64,000 bases of DNA, taken from the NCBI GenBank assembly GCA_034440575.1, contig JAOTOL010001599.1, positions 124,001 through 188,000 on the forward strand. Direction: 5' to 3'. The notes under the pieces are model-generated. The model had not been told where the DNA came from and searched no databases. It saw nothing but the letters and a program-made list of their open reading frames with translations. This document shows positions 56,201 through 64,000 of this stretch, piece by piece. Origin of the DNA: Imbricaverruca yamaguchii (Eukaryota; Arthropoda; Thecostraca; Neoverrucidae). The first letter of the stretch is position 1, and the number at the start of each line of letters is the position of its first letter. The translations under genes were made by a program, and so were the position numbers.

Positions 56201-58250
56201 GGGCGGGCGTGCGAATTTGTCGACTTTTGGGGGAGATGTTGAGTATCCTGAAAGCCCCCCCCCCAAAAAAAAATGTTCGTTTAGCATGGGATCATATGCA
56301 ATGGATCCAGTGTTGGGTCCAACAGCTGGGCGTGGGCGCATACAAAACGTTTCTCCCATTTCGAAATAAAAGTCATGAGACCATAACACCTAAAGACGTT
56401 CAGTCTCTGACATAATTTTTATGTCAACATTTGCTCTTAGATTTCGACAAAATTACATTTTAGTGTGTAATTTGGACAAAAATTCACTTCTTAAGGGGAT
56501 GGGGCAAGACCTAGTTTACCCTTCTTTGGATCCCCCAGTGAATGGGTCACCAGTCTTCCAAATTACCTTCATATATGCCACTCCAAACGAACATTTTGCT
56601 AAGAGTGCGCGGTTTTTTAAATGCGTACCCATGAGCATCGCCATGCCAGGTTCGCCCGCGCAGCATATGTGAGTAATGAATGGTCATACTGGTCGAGGAT
56701 GTTGACTCAGAACGGGACCGGCGAAGTAATCAAAACCTAGGACTGAACTCATGTGGTATTGGTGTTAAGCAGACGCACGGTGAATCCGGTGATGTCAGAT
56801 ACCGACCATACCATTAGAGCAATAGGACGGGTATGGTGGCGTTATTAGCATAAAGCTGGGCAATACCAGCTACGGGCTTCGATTTCTGGACGCTATTGGA
56901 AGGAGTGTACAATGCATGAAAGTAATGGACTGGCCAAATTGATTGGGGAAGAGGAGGCAAACTACATATGGCCCCATGTTAAAGGTTTGCATTACTGGGG
57001 GGAGCAACATGGGTGACCTTCCCCTCAGAAGTACACAAAACAGCATGGTGTCAGGGAGATTGGATTGACAGCACGGGGGAGCATAGCAGAACTGAGTGGC
57101 GCCGGGAAATTTCACCGACGATAGCTGTGTCAGGATGGATACGTCTCGCTAGGGATGGTGTGGAGATGAAGTGAGGGACCTACCTTACCTTGTCTATAGG
57201 TAGAACCTGCGACGTTGCAATCAGGGGATTGCCTCTTGGTGGACTGGTGGAGGTTCCTATCGCGCTATCGGGCCCTCTTTATTGAAACCTCCCATTGCTC
57301 TGAACCGTCACCATCACCAAACAACTGAAACCACCCAGTTCTGCAAGTTACAACCTGCCGTGTAACATCTAGGCCTACCCAGTCTAGATGCAAGAGTATT
57401 TTCCTGACCGCAATCAGACCTGTGAGACGCTGGAGACCTTCATGGCCAGTCATGAACCCCTCGGATTTAGGGCATCCCAACGGGTGGCACGAGATCTGCT
57501 GTTGTTGCAATGGCAGACAGTCAACCCACTAGTGGAATGCCTGCCACCCTCCCAGTAGCATGCCTGTGGGGCCTCTTTCCACGTTGCTGAAGGCTTAGTT
57601 TTGACACTTCCCAATAAACCGCAGACTCCGCAGCCCATATAAAGGCCTTCTGCCATCTTCTCGCCCCCTCCCGACCTACTTGCTGGAACTTTTCAATTAT
57701 GGTATTTATTTGGTATGCTATGGCCCCCACCAATGCAAGAGCTTCCAGATATATTCCCTACCAGAGAAGCTGTGGGGAGCTTCTTGGGCCGCCAGTGTTG
57801 CCACCCGTTGCACCTCGATCGGGGGCCTACAAGGCGTGCAGCTAAGGCACAGGGACTACAATCAGCCCGTCCATCGATGGCGTCTCATCATTGTCCATCG
57901 ATAACCCAGGTGGGCTGATGGAACGGCAACTCCTATTCCATGCGATTTACGATTTCCATCTGTGGCTACACGTGAACCCCAAGGGCACACTTTAGTGGGG
58001 AAACTCCACTAGAAGTGTAAACTTCGACGTCCGCATTTTGAAGCTCCTGGGCTCGCCACTGAATCAAGTCTTCAATGATCCACTACATGAAATATTCGCC
58101 ATATTAATCACGTGATACTGCACAGAGACATGTGTATTTGTTTTTATGTAGTATGGCTAAGCATACCACTATAAAACACTGGAAAACATACTATGTAAGC
58201 ACATCGTAAACTACATCATAGTTTACGTATGATATACCATACATCGTAAG
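56201..58250. other. No supported gene
   Basis: Frames of 60-83 codons only. 56900-57060 may be a distant relative of the repeat at 31195. An unassigned 70-codon minus frame (57521-57733) has no known motif. Confidence 0.45.
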
Positions 58251-58257
58251 TACATCG

Positions 58258-58620
58258 CCACTCATGTGAACTATATGATAAATATTCATGTCATTGGAAA
58301 CATACTACAATGCAAGTACATGGCAAACACCATAGTAATGCCCCCCAAAAAAAAAAAGAAGAAAAAAAAGAAGAAGAATGGATGGCAGCTATCTGGGCGC
58401 CCACGCCAGCAGACTGCAGGGTCACAAAGGACCCAAGGCCACTCATGTAATATATATCATACATATCCATGCAATTGGAAACATACTACAATCTAAATAC
58501 ATGGCAAACACCATAGTAATCCCCCCCAAAAGACAAGAATGGATGACAGCTATCTGGGCACCCAAGGCCACTCATGTAATCTATATCGTACATATCCATG
58601 TCATTGAAAGCAGGGCTGCA
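58258..58620. repeat. Tandem repeat of about 130-180 bp, 2.3 copies
   Basis: CCACTCATGT starts units at 58258, 58438 and 58567. Shared blocks are ATTGGAAACATACTACAAT, TACATGGCAAACACCATAGT, CCCCCCAAAA and GAATGGATG-CAGCTATCTGGG. The first copy has an extra A/G-rich tract (58348-58377). Confidence 0.9.
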
Positions 58621-58732
58621 GTTTCTTCTTCAATTTGTCTGGACAGACATGAGTCTTTAGTAATTGCAAATATCGCACCGGGCAATAACAGGATGAGTGG
58701 AGGGAAACTTACTATGCTGATAGAGGTATATA

Positions 58733-58754
58733 TTATTTGGGCTTAAGGGCGCGC
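58733..58754. repeat. Fragment shared with 17529-17550
   Basis: A 21-base identical string (TTATTTGGGCTTAAGGGCGC plus G) is shared with the probable ETS intron 1. It probably belongs to a dispersed repeat. Confidence 0.6.
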
Positions 58755-59259
58755 CGACTACAAGGTCCTTTAGCACCCAATGGTATTTAGATAACAACTG
58801 TTATAAACTGCAGTCCTGCTTCATGGATTAATAAGGCCTTTATGGACTAGACAGCGTGTTTCGTGACTAGCTTGTCCGGTAGTTCTTTCCATGAATGAAT
58901 ACCATGTATAAACTATGGCACAACGTATGTCTGGACTAGTAGGTTTGGCGTGCACACATCACAACAAGGCAGCCGTCATAAGCTCGAAATAGACACTGCA
59001 CGGCCGAGAGCACCGGCAGAAGCGGAGTCTGCGACCGCTGATGCACCCGGTCTGTGTCATTGCACTCTCCAATGGGCACAGGTGTAATATGGCAAAACGC
59101 GGTGTTGGGCAGCAACGGTGAAACTACCGGTCTTCCGGATTCTTCGTATGGTGACACGAAAAATCTAGCGAAGTTCCCCGAAGACGTTTGGATCATCTTC
59201 CGTGGCTGGTAGACCTGCAAAACATGCAAAAATAGGCATTACCAAACCAGACCGAAATG

Positions 59260-59484
59260 CAACAATTTATGTAGTTGCATATTCATGAATCCCTCTGATC
59301 TGCCATGTACAAGCTGCTGTAGAGTCCGTAGAATTCGATCCCTCTCGGTCTTGGTCATTCCAGCGAGACTGAGCTCTCGCCGAAATGCCTGCAGCACATG
59401 GAATGTGCGCAGGAACAGGTTGCAGTCTGGGAACACGTCCGCAATCGCTGATCTTTCTGCGCGGTCTTTGTCAGTGAGCCACAC
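59260..59484 (-). pseudogene. MULE/FAR1-like gene, exon B
   Basis: Acceptor TTTTCAG ends at 59485. The exon begins V-W-L-T-D-K-D-R-A-E-R and carries C-N-L-F-L-R-T-F-H-V, the region after the second catalytic Asp in MULE transposases. The phase matches exon A (both phase 0). Its 3' boundary is not clear. Confidence 0.65.
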
Positions 59485-60150
59485 CTGAAAATGGGATGAC
59501 AGTTTTAACTGCATTCCAGTACTGAAAATTGTACCTAGTACATAAATCAGAACCAATAAGTGGAATTTATTCCAAATGCTGGGATGCAGTGGGAGCTTGT
59601 TGAACGATTCCTTCTGTACACTCTGAGTGCAATACTACATTCTTTCTCTCTATCCCTCTCTCAACATTTTGTGATGTAGCTGCACTCCCAACATAGAGAG
59701 TGAGAGGGAGATACCAACATTTACCAATTACCAGGAGATAATGGGGACAGATCAAAAGATAGTCGCAACAGAGGTATGACAGTCTGGCTTGGACCATGAG
59801 CAGAGGAATAAGGCGGATGGGTGCACTTTCTTGACTGCTTCACTTGGGGAGGGGAAAACATGGACAGTGAAAGAGGACACACAGGTCAAGATGAGATACA
59901 CAAGGATAGAACCTTCATGATCACACCATGTTTATTTTTGGTTTGCCCTTATGATGCTTGTGATATTGGCATGCACCAATAGCTTGGTTCCAGGTAAAGA
60001 GCACTGAGAGGTTGGACTTGAACCAGCCCCTACCTTTTAACCTGTGCCCACAGCCTTTTAGTTGGAAGATGGGCATGATACCACCAACTTCTCACCTCCA
60101 TACCAACATGTTTGTTTTAACATTACTGGGCATGCACTGGTAATACAGAC

Positions 60151-61083
60151 CTTGATGTAGCTAGCTTTTGTTTCGTTTTGTGCCCTGAAGACCTGAAGCA
60201 TGGCTCCAACCATTCTGGCAGTTTCACAAGTGACCAGGAAGACTGCCAATGGCACACCTCGTCCAAACGAGTCCACTGCCAGGATGGTGAAGACTGGGGT
60301 TCTGATGTCCACCAGCTTGTAGGTGGAGTCCATCAGGAGCAGTTCAGGAAACTTCTTGTATGCTGATTGCATCTCTGCATCATGAAAGAAAAGACCACAG
60401 ACAGTACCCTTGTCCTCGACAACTGCTGCATGAAATCCCTGCTCAGTGAGCACATCAACTGCACTCTGCAAGTCTGACCTCTCATCTCTAGGGGCCCTCA
60501 GAACATTGTTTAGGTCATGCCGTGTTACTGCTTTGCCATGTGACCTGCAAATGCTGCTGAATGTGCTTTTTGTCAGCACCAACAGCATGGTATTGCCATG
60601 CTTTGGCCTTAGCTTCCTCCGTGAGACGACGGTTTTCTGGCTGCAACAGAAAGCTTGCCTTTGATACTGGATGGGAATGGCTCAAGTTAACATGCTTAAC
60701 TACAAGGCACAGGGTCTTATACAGACATACCTGGATGCTTGCAGCACATCCAACTTTCTTAGTTGTGGTTTTCTTAACCCTATTGTCCCCTCCCTTATTT
60801 TGGTAGCTCCGTCCACCCTGGGTACGAGAGAATGTGATAGACCGGTACTTAATATTTCTCAATAGTGTCTCTGTTTCATCACTGCTTGCTACCAATTTTG
60901 ACAGGAAATGGCCAGGACTAGTTTTCATAAACTTGCTCAAAGTTACTGAGCTAGACTTGAAGAATGTCACATTGGTACAGTTTTCTAACCCATGAATCCA
61001 AGCACTAACTTCATCAAATGACCCAAAACAGTCACCTTCACTCAGTGAGTCTATCCTCCTTGGTGCCTTGAATCCTCCGTTTT
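60151..61083 (-). pseudogene. MULE/FAR1-like gene, exon A
   Basis: Acceptor AG at 61085-61084, donor GT at 60150-60149. Residues from E-N-G-G-F-K-A-P to Q-Q-H-L-Q are in one frame, and S-H-G-K-A-V-T-R-H-D-L to A-S-Y-I-K in the next. The change of frame falls in 60560-60572. Both sides read like one continuous ZSWIM3-type protein. Confidence 0.7.
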
Positions 61084-61318
61084 CTGAAACACATTGCAGA
61101 AGTGTCAGCAATTTGGTTCCTTCTTGTTCTATATTTCTATTTTAAGAATTTAGTAAATGGTTTAAATGCAGATAACATTCTGAAATCACCACATGGGCAC
61201 ATTAGCATCAGGGTAAGGCACATAATGCAATGATATGATGCCATGTCATTTGTGTTTGGGAAGGAATGGTACATTAGACATTACAAACCTAGAATAGCTC
61301 ACACAATTACATAAATGA

Positions 61319-61378
61319 TACCACAGGGACAAGTGGTTTTGCAGGGACAAGTGGTTTTGCAGGGACAAGTGGTTGTAT
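61319..61378. repeat. 18-bp tandem repeat, three copies
   Basis: CAGGGACAAGTGGTTTTG repeated three times, the last copy diverging after GGTT. Confidence 0.9.
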
Positions 61379-61477
61379 CTTCTTACACACATTAAAAGCA
61401 TCATATGAAAACATTTGATAAAAATCAGCATTTATCATTATTGCAATATTTACCCTAAAAATGAGGTTATGTTAGGA

Positions 61478-61512
61478 TGATGACAAGCTACCAGAGAGGT
61501 AGCTTGTCATCA
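61478..61512. repeat. Perfect 15-bp hairpin
   Basis: The arms TGATGACAAGCTACC (61478-61492) and 61498-61512 surround AGAGA. Related strings (ACAAGCCACC, GGTAGCTTGTCT) follow within 50 bp, suggesting a small inverted/direct repeat cluster. Confidence 0.85.
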
Positions 61513-61519
61513 ACCACTC

Positions 61520-63060
61520 TTGACTTGACAAGCCACCTCCATGGTAGCTTGTCTGCAGCCTTATCAGACCAATCTCCAACTGACCATCCCAGCTGGGGGC
61601 TAAATGCAAGTGAGCAAAGCAACTCAAACTGTGTTGCCAGGACAGGGGAGACCAGAGCAGGCAGCATTTCTTAACAGGTTCATGTGGTCTGTGGCTTCTC
61701 AGTGTGCATCCCAATGGTGTCATTGGGATACACAATCAAATCAAACACGCAGCCAATTCCATCCGAATAGCAGCGAAGAGCTTTAAAGAAAATCATTCGT
61801 TGAATACAAAAATAACTACGCTCCGCTAACCAAATATAGGAATTCACCTTTACCAGCCCGACCGCGTAGGAAGGTCCGTTCTTGGGTTCAATGAATTCAC
61901 TGCTCTTCATTTCCCACTCCGGCCGGAGCTAGTTAAACCATGGTCACGAAAAGCCATGGATAGTGCATTTCTTCTTGCTTCCTTGGAGAATGATATGTTC
62001 TGCATCAAGTGGGATGGATAAAGCCGTTCATATTTATATTATTAAGCAGTCAGGAGCGATACACATACAAGATATCGGAAAGATTTCCCCCATGAAAATT
62101 GTCTGAATGGTACCAAAACGTTCCTAAAACCTGCTAACACTTTGCTCCAAAATGAAGATCCATAGAACCAGAAATTTCACCTTCTTTCGATTTCATGACT
62201 TATATTGTTTCCGAATTTCATCAACAAGCGGGAATAGTTGTATTCATGCCACTCCGACCGCGAGGTTTCCCCACTCCGGACAAATTCAGCTTTACGTGTG
62301 TTGACCTAATCCTCTACACTCTTATAAGCCTCATTCTGATCCAATGATTACAATCTTCCCATAATCCTGATTGTTATTAATTGAGAGAAAAGTTCCCTGT
62401 AATACTCTTGGCAGTTTTCTCTAACTTATTTTCATTTTTTGGTATTTCATAGCAATCATGGTGCGAAATGAGACGCTAATTTCCGCTCGTCCGTGACGAT
62501 AGTCTGTTTTACAGCAGCATTTTGCCCGCCCGTCTAGTCGCTTTTCATCCTTCCAAGTCATTCCTTGCTTCAACTAAACATTCCAGACATGAACTAAAAA
62601 GTGCATCGAAGTACATTTAATATTAATAAGAATTGACTTCAATAATTTTTTTTTCAGCTTTCTCAGTTGAAAAAAAAATTAATGGTCGAGAGAATAAAAT
62701 ATTTGAGACGGATTGTTTTAGTATAACTTTTCTTAAACCATTATATATTCCGAAACCCATATCCCGAAGTAACATTTTAGACACTCCCATTTTAGACCCA
62801 CTCGGTGCACGAACGTCCTGCCCTCGAGGTATGTTGTGAATTTGTATTAGTTGTGCGGTGTTGGTATGTCAGGAGTGGCAGGTATTGATATGTAAACTTG
62901 GTTGACATCGATTAAGTATACTTTTGCGATCATTTTCTCTACCATTGTTCGGGAAGTTGCCTCGAGTCATTCACGTAACGTGGATGACTTCAGACGAGGA
63001 TGTGTGGTGGACCCCATTTGGTTGTCTCTAAGACACTAGGATAGGAACCTAACAAATGAC
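61520..63060. other. No supported gene
   Basis: A minus-strand ATG at 61911 opens 21 codons ended by a good donor (AAG|GTGAAT at 61848/61847) and could be a first exon, but its phase does not fit exon A of the MULE-like gene. Nothing else is recognised. Confidence 0.4.
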
Positions 63061-63069
63061 TTGAAGGCG

Positions 63070-63232
63070 TTTTATTCTTGAAGAAGAATTATCGGGTTAT
63101 TTTACGACGCATTCAACCGCAAGGTTGTATAGCGTCGCCAGCCTATCACACCGATTGGTCGTGGGTGGACTCCGCAAATGCCGCGGGCCGCGAGATTCGA
63201 GTCCGACGCTCCACCATCTAAGCTACCGAGGC
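63070..63232 (-). mobile_element. tRNA-derived SINE-like element, minus strand
   Basis: The minus strand reads GGCCTCGGTAGCTTAGATGG then TGGAGCGTCGGACTCGAATC, like a tRNA D arm (A box) and anticodon region. The expected B box is not clear. The body runs to about 63070, where it ends in AAGAATAAAAC. A partial tRNA-like head argues for a SINE, not a functional tRNA. Confidence 0.55.
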
Positions 63233-63335
63233 CCCTGGGTTTTTATTCTTCATTCCAGGAAACATCACTGCATTTTTCAAAATGTATACACTTCGTTATT
63301 TATAAAATGTATATACTCCGTTACTTGGTGCCTCA

Positions 63336-63672
63336 ATGGAGCCGCCACGGTAGCTCAGTTTGTTAGAGCGCTGGCCTGCACTGGTCTCCCCTGTACTGTC
63401 AACACAGGGTTCGAGTCGCTTCGCGCGCTCGCATTTAGCCCCCGGCCGGGAGTGTCAGTTGACAGCTGGCCCGATAAGGTCGGGGACGAGATACCGGGTG
63501 GCCGTGTCGGTGCATTGGCGGCACGTTAAACTTTCGGTCTAAATTCTGCCGTTGAACTGGAGTTCATGGATCGGGTGGTGGGGCCAGGGTTCACGCGACA
63601 AGCTCTGCTCAGCAATAGAACCCTGGCTCCTCAAGCCACCCCAGCAACAACTCGGATTAAATTTATTAAAAG
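63336..63672 (+). mobile_element. tRNA-derived SINE, plus strand
   Basis: The head has A box TAGCTCAGTTTGTTAGAGCG and B box GGGTTCGAGTC, but with a widened spacing and no fold into a mature tRNA. The long body ends with AAGCCACCCCAGCAACAACT and CGGATTAAATTT. The same 3' segment occurs alone at 35455-35545, showing this is a family with 5'-truncated copies. Confidence 0.8.
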
Positions 63673-63679
63673 AAATATA

Positions 63680-63785
63680 CACCCCATAATTTGGCAAACT
63701 GGGAAATTATACACCCCATAACATAGTGCTTCTCAAGATTATACACTCCATACTTTGGCAAGCGAAAAAATTATACACTCCGAAT
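63680..63785. repeat. Short tandem repeat of ATTATACACCCCATA
   Basis: Four copies of (A)TATACAC(C/T)CC spaced about 25-40 bp, with TTTGGCAA between them. It starts at the 3' end of the SINE and may be its tail region. Confidence 0.7.
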
Positions 63786-64000
63786 CCAAGACCCAGAAGT
63801 GAAAATCCAACAATGCCTGTGCAGGTTGAGTCCATGATGAAGCAGACATCATAATTAAACTGGTTTGGCATCGCCCTCTACCACGTATGTGGCATGCAGC
63901 GCCCGCCGCGACCGATGGTGATTAACCAAGAGCTGGACATAACGGCCAGGAGCGCCTCCGGTGCTTCAGACGTCGGACAGCCAAGCGATGTATTCACGCC

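Larger units (their letters stand above)
58936..61083 (-). pseudogene. MULE-type transposase-derived gene (FAR1/ZSWIM-like), spliced, frameshifted
   Basis: Exon A (61083-60151, acceptor TGTTTCAG, donor ATCAAG|GTCTGT) encodes a FAR1-like N-terminal region: Y-R-S-I-T-F-S-R, K-K-V-G-C-A-A-S-I, L-S-H-S-H-P-V-S, then a MULE domain with L-L-M-D-S-T-Y-K (first Asp). Exon B (from 59484, acceptor TTTTCAG) continues in phase with V-W-L-T-D-K-D (second Asp) and C-x4-R-T-F-H-V. A possible exon C starts at 59214 after TTTTGCAG. The third catalytic Glu and a SWIM zinc motif are not seen. A frameshift near 60565 separates the two halves of exon A. Resembles ZSWIM1/3-like proteins of animals. Either a decaying domesticated gene or a MULE remnant. 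Confidence 0.7.

Noticed and set aside
61848..61911. First exon of the MULE-like gene (ATG at 61911, donor at 61847)
   Set aside because: Its phase 0 donor does not match the phase 1 acceptor of exon A at 61083, and no other supporting exon was found.
63336..63420. Functional tRNA gene
   Set aside because: A and B boxes are present but the spacing and arms do not fold into a mature tRNA, and the sequence continues as a SINE body with a second copy elsewhere.

Overview
This window is eukaryotic DNA, most likely from an arthropod (perhaps a chelicerate or crustacean). The evidence is one multi-exon ETS transcription-factor gene that resembles arthropod Ets98B (D-ETS-4, SPDEF family), a short run of the arthropod telomere unit TTAGG, tRNA-derived SINEs, a CR1-like LINE, and long AT/AC microsatellites. 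No rRNA, intact tRNA gene, CRISPR array or bacterial operon is visible. Most open frames in the window are chance frames in GC-rich repeats.

Layout. 1-10 kb: gene-free, made of old tandem arrays and a duplicated composite repeat (about 2.0-3.5 kb and 7.8-9.7 kb), with two strong hairpins near 0.45-0.65 kb. 11.9-20.4 kb: the ETS gene on the minus strand. Four coding exons join in phase into a 419-residue protein, and a probable non-coding first exon lies in a CpG-rich block near 20 kb. Its introns are CpG-rich and carry minisatellites. 18.6-23.9 kb: a cluster of satellites (12, 17, 45/48 and 44 bp units) and microsatellites. 23.9-26.0 kb: a decayed pogo/Tigger transposase gene. 26-36 kb: mostly gene-free, with dispersed repeats, a SINE with perfect target duplications, and hairpins. 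36.3-39.4 kb: a 3,058-bp DNA transposon with inverted repeats of about 230 bp and a perfect 8-bp target duplication. It holds a spliced, N-terminally truncated gene of a family I cannot name. 40-46 kb: hairpins, a minisatellite-bearing repeat, a 177-bp satellite. 46.1-50.1 kb: a nearly full-length CR1-like LINE. 50-58.6 kb: tandem duplications, microsatellites and a possible piggyBac-type MITE. 58.9-61.1 kb: exons of a MULE-type transposase-derived gene (FAR1/ZSWIM-like). 63-64 kb: two divergent tRNA-derived SINEs.

The ETS gene is the only feature that looks like a conserved host gene. Everything else recognisable is mobile or repetitive. The best candidate for something undescribed is the 36.3-39.4 kb transposon, because its ends are fixed by the 8-bp duplication and by a neighbouring copy of the target sequence that lacks the insertion. 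All family assignments come from reading the sequence; no database search was run.
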